This document shows positions 16,132 to 26,513 of a stretch of DNA of 64,000 nt, piece after piece. The stretch is from Rhodoflexus caldus. GTDB lineage: Bacteria > Bacteroidota > Bacteroidia > Cytophagales > Thermoflexibacteraceae. The number at the start of each line of letters is the position of its first letter. The first letter of the stretch is position 1. Both the position numbers and the translations under genes were made by a program. The stretch covers positions 28,707 through 92,706 of the forward strand of contig NZ_JAJPRF010000013.1 in NCBI RefSeq assembly GCF_021206925.1, read 5' to 3'. The notes below the pieces were generated by a model. That model saw nothing but the letters and a program-made list of their open reading frames with translations, had not been told where the DNA came from and searched no databases.

Positions 16132-18981
16132 ATGGAGCCTCAATCGATAACCGATGTGCTGCAGGAAATCTTAGATGTTGCCGATGACTGTTATCTGCTC
16201 TTTGAAGGGAATCATATTGTCTATGCCAGCAAAGCTGTTATGAATATCTGGCAATGTACACCGGAGGATTTATTAGACAATAATGATATTTTTTGGCAGA
16301 GTTTTGAGCCTAACGAACTCAACCAGCTTCGCAAAAACTGGGCTACCAAAATTCCGTTCAAACAAACCTGTCGCATTAAACAGCCCAACAACGAAAGTGC
16401 CATACTGTGGGTCGAGCTGAATGCGCGCCGCACCAATGCAAACCGCATTATGTTGCGCGTGCGCAATGTGAGCGAATGGCTAGCGCGCGAAGCCGAATCG
16501 CGCAGCATCTACGAAGAAGTTATCCACCTCAACGAAAATCTGAGCAATCATCAGGAAGAGTTGAAGGCAAGTCTGGAAGAGCTGCGCGAGACCAACCATC
16601 AATTAGAATACCATCGGAACCAGTTAGATTTTATCATCAAAAATGCCTCCGAAGCCATTTGCACCTTAGATAACTTTGGCAGGCTGACCATGATGAACCA
16701 TGCAGGCATGGAACTGTTACAACTGACTCCGCACAAGGTGCAACTGCACTATTTGGTAAACTTTCTGGCGCGCGAATACCGCAAAGAATTGGCAGGGTTT
16801 ATTGTAGGACATCAGGTAAACGCCTTGCCGATTTGGACAAAAGAAAGCGTACAACAGGTTTGTTATTTAGAGGTGGTGATGCGAAACACCAGAGGCGACG
16901 AGTTCCCCGCCAAACTTTCGCTTTCACGCATCAATACGCCCAGCGAAAACTACTTCATTGCCGTAATTACAGACCTGACAGAAGTAAAAAGAGCACAACA
17001 GGCACTGGTAGAAACCGAAAAACTGATTCGTAAAGTAGCCGAATCCATCCCCGATTTGCTGTTCCTCTACGATGTGAACAGCAACTCGTTTACCTTCCAA
17101 AACGAACATCTCAACGATTTTTTTGGCGACAACGCTAAGTATTTCACGCCTTTCCGCTTGGAAAAAGTTGCGGAGTTGGTTCACCCCGAAGACTTGGATA
17201 CCTTAGAGCGCTCGGTTGGTCAGGTGGTAAGCGGCAGAGTGGGTATGGTAGAAGTAGAGTTTCGCCTGCGCAATCCCAACCAAAGCGGCTACAAGTGGAT
17301 GCAACTGCGTCATGCAGTCTTCTCCAAAGACCAAGAGCGGGTTACGCGCATTCTGGGGCTTTTACAGGATATTGACGACCGCAAACACCGTGAAATGGAA
17401 TTGGAGCAGGCAAAACAGGAGGCAGAACAGGCCGTCATTGCCAAATCGCAGTTCCTCTCTACCATGAGCCACGAAATCCGCACACCGATGAACGCCGTTA
17501 TCGGGATGGCTAACCTGCTCATGTATGAGGTAAAAGACCCGCAGCAGTTAGAAAAAATCAAAATTCTCAAGTTTGCAGCCGACAACTTGATGGTGATTCT
17601 CAACGACGTGTTGGATTTCAACAAACTTGAATCGGGTAAATTAGAATTAGAGCTGCTTACCTTTAACATCAAAGAGTTGCTGCACGGCTTAGAACAATTA
17701 TTTCAACCCAAAGCACAAGAAAAATCGCTTGCGCTCAAACTCAAATTAGATGCGCGCACACCGCTGCACGTAGTAGGCGATGCCGTGCGCCTGTCGCAAG
17801 TATTGAGCAACCTGCTCAGCAACGCCATCAAATTCACCGAAAAGGGCGAAGTATGCCTGACAACCGAATTGCTCACCCTCCAGCACGACACGGTAACCAT
17901 CCGCTTTGAGGTGCGCGATACCGGTATCGGTATTCCGCAAGCACAACAGCAACGCATCTTTGAACGCTTTGCACAGGCTTCTCCCGAAATCAGCAAGAAG
18001 TACGGCGGCACGGGGCTGGGGCTGGCCATCTCCAAATTGCTTGTGGAAGCACAGGGCGGACGGCTTGTGGTTGAAAGCACCGAAGGGAAAGGTGCTACTT
18101 TCAGCTTTGTGCTCACATTCCCGCTGGCCTCCGAACAGCAAAGCTCCGTATTGCATACCGACGACAACGCAAGCATACTCTTGCAAGACCTCAGCGGCTG
18201 TAGAATTCTGGTAGCGGAAGACAATCACGTAAATCAGCTCGTAGTGCGGCAATACCTGCAAAATTGGAACGCTACCTTTGCCTTTGCCGAAACAGGCCAA
18301 CAGGTCTATGAAAAACTGGCCGATGAGCACTTTGACCTGCTGCTGCTCGACTTGCAACTGCCCGATACCGACGGCTATACCATCGCCGAAACCATCCGTA
18401 AGAAAGAAGGCAAATACTCCGCCCAGATGCCTATCATTGCCTTTTCTGCCGACTCCGGGCAGGCAATGATTGATAAGGTATTCCGCAGCGGCATGAACGA
18501 TTATGTGCCTAAGCCATTCAGACCCAACGATTTGTTTGACAAACTGGCGCATTATTTAGGTATCAGTCCGCTGCACTTTGGCGATGCAACCCAAGACGAT
18601 GCCGCCAATGCCACCCATAAAGCAGAGGGGGGAGAAAGCGAATTAATCAGTTTGGCTCCTTTTATCGCACAAATCGGGCAGGAAGAATTTATGCGCGACT
18701 TTATTCGCCTCAATCTCGAATCGCTGGAACAATTCCCGATTGAGTACCGCGCTGCCATTGAAAAGCACGATACGGAAATGCTGAGCCGCGCAGTACATCG
18801 TATGCAATCCAATATTTCCCTGTTGCAATTCCATGCGCTTGCACAAGAACTTACCGCCTACAAAAACGGCAAGGCCATTTGGGAAAAGCTGCAACCCGAA
18901 CAACTGGAAGAACATTTGGCACAAGTAGAAAACCTTTGCTACCGCGCCGCAACCATCCTGAAACGGGTGTCGGGCAAGTAG
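16132..18981 (+). CDS. Hybrid sensor histidine kinase with PAS, receiver and HPt domains
   Basis: A 949-residue cytoplasmic phosphorelay kinase. Three PAS-like sensor regions span about residues 10-125, 175-290 and 300-410, with a coiled-coil linker between the first two (LNENLSNHQEELKASLEEL). The HisKA domain has H447 in STMSHEIRTPMNAVIGM. The HATPase domain shows its N, G1 and G2 boxes (LSNLLSNAIKFTEKG, DTGIGIPQ, GGTGLGLAIS). The receiver has phosphoacceptor D740 (LLLDLQLPDTDGY). A C-terminal HPt domain has H889 (AVHRMQSN). There is no membrane segment or signal peptide, so it senses an internal signal. It lacks its own output domain, so the phosphoryl group must go to another receiver, perhaps the one at 13690-14070. 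Confidence 0.95.
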   Translation: MEPQSITDVLQEILDVADDCYLLFEGNHIVYASKAVMNIWQCTPEDLLDNNDIFWQSFEPNELNQLRKNWATKIPFKQTCRIKQPNNESAILWVELNARRTNANRIMLRVRNVSEWLAREAESRSIYEEVIHLNENLSNHQEELKASLEELRETNHQLEYHRNQLDFIIKNASEAICTLDNFGRLTMMNHAGMELLQLTPHKVQLHYLVNFLAREYRKELAGFIVGHQVNALPIWTKESVQQVCYLEVVMRNTRGDEFPAKLSLSRINTPSENYFIAVITDLTEVKRAQQALVETEKLIRKVAESIPDLLFLYDVNSNSFTFQNEHLNDFFGDNAKYFTPFRLEKVAELVHPEDLDTLERSVGQVVSGRVGMVEVEFRLRNPNQSGYKWMQLRHAVFSKDQERVTRILGLLQDIDDRKHREMELEQAKQEAEQAVIAKSQFLSTMSHEIRTPMNAVIGMANLLMYEVKDPQQLEKIKILKFAADNLMVILNDVLDFNKLESGKLELELLTFNIKELLHGLEQLFQPKAQEKSLALKLKLDARTPLHVVGDAVRLSQVLSNLLSNAIKFTEKGEVCLTTELLTLQHDTVTIRFEVRDTGIGIPQAQQQRIFERFAQASPEISKKYGGTGLGLAISKLLVEAQGGRLVVESTEGKGATFSFVLTFPLASEQQSSVLHTDDNASILLQDLSGCRILVAEDNHVNQLVVRQYLQNWNATFAFAETGQQVYEKLADEHFDLLLLDLQLPDTDGYTIAETIRKKEGKYSAQMPIIAFSADSGQAMIDKVFRSGMNDYVPKPFRPNDLFDKLAHYLGISPLHFGDATQDDAANATHKAEGGESELISLAPFIAQIGQEEFMRDFIRLNLESLEQFPIEYRAAIEKHDTEMLSRAVHRMQSNISLLQFHALAQELTAYKNGKAIWEKLQPEQLEEHLAQVENLCYRAATILKRVSGK

Positions 18982-18998
18982 CAAACGTGCATTTGACC

Positions 18999-19041
18999 CA
19001 CAGGCACACTAACTTCGCAAGCGGTTGTGTGCCTGTGATTG
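18999..19041 (+). terminator. Intrinsic terminator after the hybrid kinase
   Basis: CACAGGCACAC (18999-19009) pairs perfectly with GTGTGCCTGTG (19027-19037) and is followed by ATTGTTTT. It lies 18 nt after the stop codon. Confidence 0.75.
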
Positions 19042-19093
19042 TTTTACCCCAACCATTACAGACCTTATCCCATAAAATTTATCTTCTCCGGCT

Positions 19094-19570
19094 ATGATTA
19101 CCATCAACCGAGCGCTTATCCAATCCCTCAGCCAAAAAGCAAAGGCATCGCCGCGCCTTCGCGCCAATCACAACTTCCACACAGACCTTGCCGACCCCAT
19201 CAACCGCATGTTGAACGCCATGGAGCCGGGCACCTATGTACAACCCCATAAACACGAAAACCCCGACAAGCGCGAAGCATTTATTGTTTTAAGCGGAGAA
19301 GTTGCTGTTATTACCTTCCACAACGACGGCACACCCCACGAGTGTCGGATACTTACGGCCGGCGGCGAATGTATGGGTGTGGAAATACCGGCCGGAGTCT
19401 TCCACACACTTGTAGTGTTAAAAAGCGGAACGGTTTGTTACGAACTGAAAGACGGCCCCTACGATGTGCTGACCGACAAGCAATTTGCCGCATGGGCCCC
19501 CCCGGAAGGTAATGCCGATTGCGAAGCCTATTTAAATGGCCTGCTCCAATGGATTAACAGCATTAAATAG
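19094..19570 (+). CDS. WbuC-family cupin metalloprotein
   Basis: A 158-residue protein of the WbuC cupin family, often encoded with O-antigen or capsule sugar genes and of unproven function. The cupin core has histidines and glutamate placed as metal ligands (PHKHENPDKREAFIVLSGE), with the later GVEIPAGVFHTLVVL supplying the second cupin motif histidine. It is cytoplasmic with no signal peptide. Here it lies between two large sensory proteins, not in a sugar cluster, and has its own transcription unit after the kinase terminator. Confidence 0.85.
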   Translation: MITINRALIQSLSQKAKASPRLRANHNFHTDLADPINRMLNAMEPGTYVQPHKHENPDKREAFIVLSGEVAVITFHNDGTPHECRILTAGGECMGVEIPAGVFHTLVVLKSGTVCYELKDGPYDVLTDKQFAAWAPPEGNADCEAYLNGLLQWINSIK

Positions 19571-19668
19571 GGCTTTTTAATATTTTTTGCTTTAATTTGA
19601 GAAAGCATAATTGCTTCCTCTCTTTTAACCCGTTTTGTTGCCGTCAACCTTCTGATTTTACATATTAC

Positions 19669-22600
19669 ATGCCTGAAAACCAAATAGTTATTGGCATTGG
19701 CGCATCTGCCGGAGGCCTTGAAGCTTTGGAACAGTTGGTAGCAGGCATCCCTGCACCCTTAGAAAAGCACGCAAGTCTGATTATTGCACAGCACCTCAGC
19801 CCGAACTACAAAAGCGTGCTGTCGCAAATTCTTGCCAAAAAATCTACCTTTCCGGTGATAGAAGCAAAAAACGCACAGGAAATTATACCCGGCAGGGTCT
19901 ATGTAGCCCCTGCCGATTGCGATATTCAGGTAACAGACGGGCGCATCTGCCTCACAAGGCCTTTACTCACCCAAGTGCCTAAACCTTCGGTTGATTTACT
20001 GTTTTCCTCGCTGGCAAATACCTATGGCAAAAATACCATTGCCGTTATTCTCTCCGGTACAGGAACCGACGGGGCAAAAGGCGTACAGGCCGTAAAAGCC
20101 AAAGGCGGTATGGTTATCGTTCAGAAGCCCGACACAGCACGCTACGACGGTATGCCCATGGCAGCCCTGCAAACCGGACAGGCCGATTTCGTTCTTGCGC
20201 CCGAACAAATCGGCGAGCATATCCGCCACTGTTTGCTCGACGACGAAGAACCACCCGCTCAGCAACATTCCGCCTTAGACGATTTATACGACCTGCTGCT
20301 CGAAAAATTCAATACCGATTTTTCGCTTCACAAACCCAAAAGTTTTCTTCGCAAGGTAGAAAAGCGCATGATGATAAAACACGTCAGAGACTTAGCAGCC
20401 TATGTGGACTTGCTGAAAACTGACGCGACAGAGGCGGAAACACTTTTTCATACCCTGCTGGTTAATGTAACAGAGTTTTTCAGAGACCCTGATATGTTTG
20501 AAAAACTGGAACAAATACTGCTGCCCAAAATCAATACACTGACCCCGCAAGACCGTTTCCGAATATGGGTGGCCGGATGCGCCACCGGCGAAGAGGCCTA
20601 TTCGTTGGCGATGATGCTGCAATACCGCTTGGAAAAAGCATTCAGCCCTCCCCCCTTGCTGCAAGTTTTTGCTACCGATATAGATGAAGACGCTTTACAC
20701 ATTGCCCGTAGGGGTATTTACAGCGAGCAACAGGTAAAATCCATCCCCGAGCACCTGCGCGAAAAGTACCTTATTCCGTTAGAAAAAGGATTTGCCATTA
20801 ACAAAAGGCTTCGGGCAAAGGTGTTATTTTCCAAACACAACCTTACCTCCGACCCTCCGTTTCTGAAAATAGACTTGCTCAGTTGCCGCAACTTGTTGAT
20901 TTACTTCAACCAAACGGCACAGAAAAAAGTATTCCCACTGTTCTATCATGCCCTGAAAGAAGACGGCATCCTGTTTTTGGGTAAATCGGAAAACACTGCA
21001 CAACTGGAAGATATTTTCACTATGGTTGAACCCAACCTGAAAATATTCCGCAAGCAGAAAAATGTAGCGGCCGAAGTCTCCCTCCGATACAGGTCATTTG
21101 GAACTACCGAAAACCTCATTAAAAAGACAGAAAAACCCAAAGAAGAAAACTATCGCAACCGCTTGCTGGAAACATTCAGTGCGCTCACCAACCATACCAT
21201 ACTGATTGTCAATGCCTCACAGCAAATTCTTGAAACTCGGGGCAACATTGGCGGCCTGCTGCAAATACCCGATGGCGCACTCAATTTCAATATCGGCAAT
21301 TTGGTTACAAACGAAATCAGCACCGAGCTCAAAAGCGTGTTGATGCAACTGACCAAAACCAATCAGCCGGTGCGGCTGCCCATGAAAAAGATTTTGCTTA
21401 ACGGAGAGAGATACTACGTGCGAATACAGGGCAGCCCGTTAGGAAATCCTAACGAAAACATCGGCTTGTATATGATGGTCGTTGAAAGATTCACACCCGA
21501 AGACCTGTTTTTGCCCACCGTCAGCACCCAAGCAACCGACAGCGCCAATCAGAACGACCGCATTCCTGAGCTGGAACAAGAGTTGGCAGCCACCAAGCAA
21601 CGACTCCAAACCTACATTGAAGAAGTAGAAACCAGCAACGAAGAGCTCCAATCGCTCAATGAAGAGTTGCAGTCGGCCAATGAAGAACTCCAAACCGGCA
21701 ATGAAGAGTTGCGCTCGGCCAACGAAGAGCTTGAAACGGCCTACTCCGAAATCAAGAAAATGAATGAAGACTTGAGTAAAAAGGAGGAAGCCGAAAAACA
21801 TGCCAACACATTGTTTCAGGCACTTTTCAACAATACGCAGCAAGGCAACATCCTGCTCAACGAATCTTGGGATATTCAGTTGATGAACCCCCGAGCGGAA
21901 GAACTGCTGGCAAAAACGGGCATCCGACCAACGGCAGACAACAACAACAATTTGATAGCCCTGCTGCCCTTTGATTTGCAACAGCAACTGCTGCCGTTGC
22001 TGCAAGAGGCACAACAAACCCGCCAAACCGCCACCGCAATACTCTCCATGCCATCGTCGGGGAATACTGCTTACTACTATGAATTTTTCATCAACCCCAT
22101 ACCTGCCACCCGCAATCACAATGAACAGGCAATGGCGCTGGGCATCATAGACCGCACCGAAGAAAAACTGCGCGAAGCCGAAATTTTCAGACGCGACGAG
22201 CTGCTGGCCTCCCTGATTGACTCTGACACCACCTTTGTAATACGCATTGACCTGCAAGGACGCTATACCTATGTCAATCAAGCATTTTGCAAAAAATTCG
22301 GCTACAAGCAGGATGAAGTAATTGGCAAGCACTACATCTTCACCATCCATCCGGAAGACCACGCCGCCTGCGAGCACGAAGTTGCCCGCCTGTTCACCCT
22401 GCCCGAAGGAGCGGTCGTAGGCTTTGAAATGCGCAAACCGGGGCCTGACGGCGAATACTTGTTTACCGAATGGGAATTTGTACTCATCAAAGCACCGTCG
22501 GGCGAAGTAACCGAAGTACAAGGCGTAGGGCGCGACATCACGGAAAAGAAACTTGCACAACTCGCCTTGGAAGAAGAGCGGAGCCAATTGGAAATGATGA

Positions 22601-24336
22601 TATGGGGCGGCAGGCTCGGCACTTGGGACTGGCACTTGCCGACAGGCCAAATCCGCTTCAACGAACGCTGGGCAGAGATACTCGGCTACAAAATAGAGGA
22701 AGTCAATTTTGACTTTGAGCAATGGCAGCAACTCATCCACCCCGACGACCGCGAACGTGTGGTGCAGGCCATTGAGGCCTGTATCAAGGGCGATGCTCCA
22801 TTCTATGAAGTTGAACACCGCAAACAGGCTAAATCGGGCGAGTGGAAGTGGCTCATTGCCACAGGGAAAGTGGTAGAGCGCGACAAAAAAGGCAAAGCGC
22901 TGCGCCTCATCGGCATCCATCAGGATGTTACCGAAAAGAAACGCATAGAAGAAATGGCGCGGCTCAGCGAAGAGCGCAATGAAGCCGTTCTCAGCACCAT
23001 GCAGGAAGGCATCGTCATTCAAGACATGTCGGGTGCGATTATTTCCTGCAACCACAGCGCCGAGGAAATTCTGGGCTTGACCTTTGAGCAAATGATTGGC
23101 CGCACTTCCTTCTTAGACCCCGGCTGGCGTGCCATCCGCGAAGACGGCAGCCCCTTCCCCGGCGAAGAACATCCGGCCATGGTAACCATCCGCACCGGAC
23201 AGCCGCAAAGCAACGTGCTGATAGGTGTGCACAAACCTTCGGGCGAACTTTCTTGGATTTCCATCAACTCGCAACTGCTCTACCACCCCGAAACACAAAA
23301 TCCCTATGCCGTTTTTGCCATGTTCCACGACATCACGCAGCACAAAAATGCAGAACTGGCGCTCGCATCGGCACACAAGCGTTTTGAAAGCATTGTGGAC
23401 TCCACCGACGGCATTGTTTGGGAGTTAGACTACCAGACCTTCTGCTTTACCTATGTCAGCAAACAGGCCGAACGCCTGTTGGGCTATTCGGCCGAAGAAT
23501 GGTATCAACCGGGCTTCTGGGAACAGCACCTCCACCCGAAGGATAAAGAACAAACGGTTGCACACTGCATCGCCTGCTCCAACAAACTGGAACCCCACGA
23601 GTTGGAATACCGCTTTATTGCCAAAGACGGCCGCACGGTATGGCTGCGCGACATAGTAACCGTTGTTGTTTCCGACAACAAGCCCTCTTTGCTGCGCGGC
23701 ATTATGATTGATATCTCCAAGCGAAAAGAGATGGAGCAAATGTTGGAGCGCCTTTCATTGGTAGCACAGCGCACCTCTAATTCGGTTATCATCACCGACC
23801 ATAAGCGGCGCATTCTGTGGGTGAACGAGGCCTTTACCGAAATTACGGGCTACACGCTGAAAGATGTGCTCGGCAAATCGCCCAAAATCCTGCAATTTGA
23901 AGAAACAGACCCTGCCACTGTTGCCTACATCAGCGAAAAACTCAGCCAACAACAGCCCGTACACTGCGAAATTCTGAACAGAGGCAAAAATGGCAATGTG
24001 TATTGGCTGGAAATAGAAATTCAGCCCCTGTTTGATGCCGACCACGAACTGACAGGCTTTATGGCCGTACAAACCGACATCACCGAACGCAAAAAAGCAG
24101 AGGAACAGATTAAAAAGCAAAACGAAATTCTAAAAGACATTGCCTTTACGCAGTCGCATATTTTGCGCCGACCGCTGGCCAATATTCTGGGTTTGCTCAA
24201 CCTGATTGATATGGAAAAAGGCTATCAGAAAATGAACGCCCTGTACGAATACTTTGACTACCTGCTGCAATCTGCCCGAGAAGCCGACGACATCATCCAT
24301 CAGATTGTGGAGAAAACCAACGCAATGGAGGAGTAA
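19669..24336 (+). CDS. CheB-CheR fusion with coiled coil and multiple PAS domains, truncated kinase end
   Basis: A 1555-residue chemotaxis-like signalling protein. A CheB methylesterase domain without receiver is first; its triad is in GIGASAGGLEA (Ser), IAQHLSPN (His) and GTGTDGA (Asp). A CheR methyltransferase follows (WVAGCATGEEAYSLAMML, the SAM site; CRNLLIYF). Next is a long EELQSLNEELQSANEEL coiled coil, then at least six PAS/PAC units to about residue 1470. The C-terminal 80 residues look like a HisKA dimerisation helix (FTQSHILRRPLANILGLLNL), but no HATPase domain follows before the stop. The start is ATG at 19669, where CheB homology begins; the frame extends 24 codons further upstream without similarity. 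Confidence 0.93.
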   Translation: MPENQIVIGIGASAGGLEALEQLVAGIPAPLEKHASLIIAQHLSPNYKSVLSQILAKKSTFPVIEAKNAQEIIPGRVYVAPADCDIQVTDGRICLTRPLLTQVPKPSVDLLFSSLANTYGKNTIAVILSGTGTDGAKGVQAVKAKGGMVIVQKPDTARYDGMPMAALQTGQADFVLAPEQIGEHIRHCLLDDEEPPAQQHSALDDLYDLLLEKFNTDFSLHKPKSFLRKVEKRMMIKHVRDLAAYVDLLKTDATEAETLFHTLLVNVTEFFRDPDMFEKLEQILLPKINTLTPQDRFRIWVAGCATGEEAYSLAMMLQYRLEKAFSPPPLLQVFATDIDEDALHIARRGIYSEQQVKSIPEHLREKYLIPLEKGFAINKRLRAKVLFSKHNLTSDPPFLKIDLLSCRNLLIYFNQTAQKKVFPLFYHALKEDGILFLGKSENTAQLEDIFTMVEPNLKIFRKQKNVAAEVSLRYRSFGTTENLIKKTEKPKEENYRNRLLETFSALTNHTILIVNASQQILETRGNIGGLLQIPDGALNFNIGNLVTNEISTELKSVLMQLTKTNQPVRLPMKKILLNGERYYVRIQGSPLGNPNENIGLYMMVVERFTPEDLFLPTVSTQATDSANQNDRIPELEQELAATKQRLQTYIEEVETSNEELQSLNEELQSANEELQTGNEELRSANEELETAYSEIKKMNEDLSKKEEAEKHANTLFQALFNNTQQGNILLNESWDIQLMNPRAEELLAKTGIRPTADNNNNLIALLPFDLQQQLLPLLQEAQQTRQTATAILSMPSSGNTAYYYEFFINPIPATRNHNEQAMALGIIDRTEEKLREAEIFRRDELLASLIDSDTTFVIRIDLQGRYTYVNQAFCKKFGYKQDEVIGKHYIFTIHPEDHAACEHEVARLFTLPEGAVVGFEMRKPGPDGEYLFTEWEFVLIKAPSGEVTEVQGVGRDITEKKLAQLALEEERSQLEMMIWGGRLGTWDWHLPTGQIRFNERWAEILGYKIEEVNFDFEQWQQLIHPDDRERVVQAIEACIKGDAPFYEVEHRKQAKSGEWKWLIATGKVVERDKKGKALRLIGIHQDVTEKKRIEEMARLSEERNEAVLSTMQEGIVIQDMSGAIISCNHSAEEILGLTFEQMIGRTSFLDPGWRAIREDGSPFPGEEHPAMVTIRTGQPQSNVLIGVHKPSGELSWISINSQLLYHPETQNPYAVFAMFHDITQHKNAELALASAHKRFESIVDSTDGIVWELDYQTFCFTYVSKQAERLLGYSAEEWYQPGFWEQHLHPKDKEQTVAHCIACSNKLEPHELEYRFIAKDGRTVWLRDIVTVVVSDNKPSLLRGIMIDISKRKEMEQMLERLSLVAQRTSNSVIITDHKRRILWVNEAFTEITGYTLKDVLGKSPKILQFEETDPATVAYISEKLSQQQPVHCEILNRGKNGNVYWLEIEIQPLFDADHELTGFMAVQTDITERKKAEEQIKKQNEILKDIAFTQSHILRRPLANILGLLNLIDMEKGYQKMNALYEYFDYLLQSAREADDIIHQIVEKTNAMEE

Positions 24337-24418
24337 AGATAATTTCCTCCCCTCAGGTTAGCTATCTTTCGGAAAAACTGCCAATTTCACGTTCAATAAC
24401 AGCGTTTATACGAACTCC

Positions 24419-26500
24419 ATGAAAATGATACAGCGTTTCCGAATGAAAAAATCACGGATAGCAGCGGCGGTGGTTTGCTGCCTGCTTTCGGCAACAGCGT
24501 TTGCTCAAAAGCCGCCTACCGAAGACGATTTCTACCAAATCCGCACGCTGCCCGTGCCCGAAGGCGTGGCAATGGAAGTAGGCGGCATGGCTACCCTCCC
24601 CGACGGCCGACTTGCAGTCTGCACGCGGCGCGGCGAAGTGTGGCTCATCAGCAACCCCACCATGCAGGGCGGACAGCCGCGCTACCAACTGTTTGCGCAA
24701 GGGCTGCACGAACCGCTGGGGCTTGCCTACAAAGACGGCGCCCTCTACACCGCACAGCGCGGCGAACTCACCAAACTGATTGACAAAAACGGAGACGATG
24801 TGGCCGACATCTACGAATCGGTTTACAACTTCCCGCTGACCGGCAATTACCACGAATACACCTACGGCCCCATTATCGCCCCCGATGGCACCATGTACTG
24901 CACGGGCAACGTAGGCTTCTGGAACCCTGAATGGTGGTTGGGCAGAAGCCGTGCCCCTTGGCGCGGTTGGGCAGTCGCCATTTCTCCCGATGGTAAAATG
25001 ACCCCATTTGCAACCGGTATGCGCTCGCCGTGCGGTATCGGCATCGGCCCCGAAGGTGAATTTTTCTACGGCGACAATCAGGGCGACTGGATTGGCTCGG
25101 GCTTCGTTGCACATGTGGAAAAAGGTGATTTCGTAGGCGGCAACCCCGCAGGCTTGGCTTGGGCTTCCCTGCCCGAGTCGCCCGTGAAAGTGCGCCCCGA
25201 GCAGATTGTCAGCTCCGACAATCCGCAGTTTGAAACAGCCGCCAAAGTGCCGGGCGTAAAACTGCCCGCCGTTTGGCTGCCACATTCCATTCTGGGCATC
25301 TCTACTGCCGAAATTCTGATGATTCTGCCTCGCGAAGGCGCTGTGCCGGGCAAATTCGGCCCCTTTGACGGCCAAATGCTCGTAGGCGACCAAGGTCAAA
25401 GCAAAATTATGCGCGTAGCTTTGGAAAAGGTTAAGGGGCAATATCAGGGCGTGGCCTTCAATTTCAGAGAAGGCTTTATGTCGGGCGTACTGCGTTTGGA
25501 GTGGGCAAAAGACGGCTCGCTGTTTGTTGGCCAAACCAATCGCGGCTGGGGCAGCACAGGCAAAGAACCCTACGGCCTGCAACAGTTGGTGTGGACGGGC
25601 AAAACGCCTTTTGAAATCAAAACCGTAAGAGCCATGCCCGATGGTTTTGAGTTGGAATTTACACAACCCGTCAATAAAGCAACCGCGCAAGACGTTGCCT
25701 CTTACAAAGTTTCAGGCTTCACTTACAAATACCACTGGCAATACGGCAGCCCGATTATCAACAAACAAGACTGTCCCATTCGCGGCGTGATTCTCTCACC
25801 CGACGGCATGAAAGCCCGCTTGGTAGTAGATGGTCTTCGCGAAAAATACATCCACGAAATTCAGGCCACCGGCGTAAAGAACGGCAGCGGGCATCATCTG
25901 CTGCACGATACCGGTTACTATACCCTCAACAATATCCCCGACGGCGAAAAAGTAAAACCCGAGCAACTGACAGTTATCGCCGCCACCATTCAGGCCAACC
26001 CCATAAGCAAGGCACCTGAGATGATTCACGCCCACGACCACATGGCAACCGATGTGGCCGCCACCGATGCAGTTGCCGTGCGGGTATCTGCCAAGCGCAC
26101 CACAGAAATGCCTGCCGCATGGGGCGCACCCGATGTAACCATCAGCATGGGCACCAAACCCGGCCTGAAATACGACAAAGACAGGCTGGAAGTAAAAGCC
26201 GGCGCAAAAATCAAGCTCGTGTTCAGCAACCCAGACGACATGCCGCACAACTTCGTGCTGACCATGCCCGGCAAGGCCAATGAAGTAGGCACCGCCGCCC
26301 TGAAATTAGGAGTGGACGGCCCTGAAATGCAATATGTGCCCAACAGCCCGCACGTGTTGTACCATACCAACATGGTAAGCCCGGGCAAAAGCGAAACGAT
26401 TTACTTCACCGCCCCCGACGAGCCGGGCGACTACCAGTTCGTCTGCACCTACCCCGGCCATGCTTTTGTGATGCAGGGTGTGTTGAAAGTGGTGAAGTAA
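24419..26500 (+). CDS. Exported beta-propeller protein with C-terminal plastocyanin/azurin-like copper domain
   Basis: A 693-residue secreted protein. The signal peptide is at about 10-29 (KSRIAAAVVCCLLSATAFAQ). Residues ~30-400 form a propeller of the type seen in Bacteroidota/Planctomycetota heme-associated and sugar-dehydrogenase-like proteins (GVAMEVGGMATLPDGRLAVC, GMRSPCGIGIGPEGEFFYGD). A linker of ~130 residues with an Ig-like portion follows. Residues ~570-693 are a cupredoxin with type 1 copper ligands: His in MPHNFVLTMPG, then Cys, His and Met in VCTYPGHAFVMQG. It probably acts as a periplasmic or surface redox protein, with copper as the electron-transfer site. The partner is unknown; the cytochrome at 6568 is far away. 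ATG at 24419 is chosen; an inner Met (24443) is also possible. Confidence 0.85.
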   Translation: MKMIQRFRMKKSRIAAAVVCCLLSATAFAQKPPTEDDFYQIRTLPVPEGVAMEVGGMATLPDGRLAVCTRRGEVWLISNPTMQGGQPRYQLFAQGLHEPLGLAYKDGALYTAQRGELTKLIDKNGDDVADIYESVYNFPLTGNYHEYTYGPIIAPDGTMYCTGNVGFWNPEWWLGRSRAPWRGWAVAISPDGKMTPFATGMRSPCGIGIGPEGEFFYGDNQGDWIGSGFVAHVEKGDFVGGNPAGLAWASLPESPVKVRPEQIVSSDNPQFETAAKVPGVKLPAVWLPHSILGISTAEILMILPREGAVPGKFGPFDGQMLVGDQGQSKIMRVALEKVKGQYQGVAFNFREGFMSGVLRLEWAKDGSLFVGQTNRGWGSTGKEPYGLQQLVWTGKTPFEIKTVRAMPDGFELEFTQPVNKATAQDVASYKVSGFTYKYHWQYGSPIINKQDCPIRGVILSPDGMKARLVVDGLREKYIHEIQATGVKNGSGHHLLHDTGYYTLNNIPDGEKVKPEQLTVIAATIQANPISKAPEMIHAHDHMATDVAATDAVAVRVSAKRTTEMPAAWGAPDVTISMGTKPGLKYDKDRLEVKAGAKIKLVFSNPDDMPHNFVLTMPGKANEVGTAALKLGVDGPEMQYVPNSPHVLYHTNMVSPGKSETIYFTAPDEPGDYQFVCTYPGHAFVMQGVLKVVK

Positions 26501-26513
26501 GCAAAGGGATATT

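Noticed and set aside
21620..21790. GAAGAGTTGC-type repeats as a DNA-level repeat element
   Set aside because: They encode the EELQSxNEEL coiled-coil heptads normal for CheB-CheR fusions.
21439..23091. 550-codon minus-strand frame opposite the CheB-CheR gene
   Set aside because: It is a long open frame caused by the codon bias of the real gene on the plus strand; no family pattern is seen.
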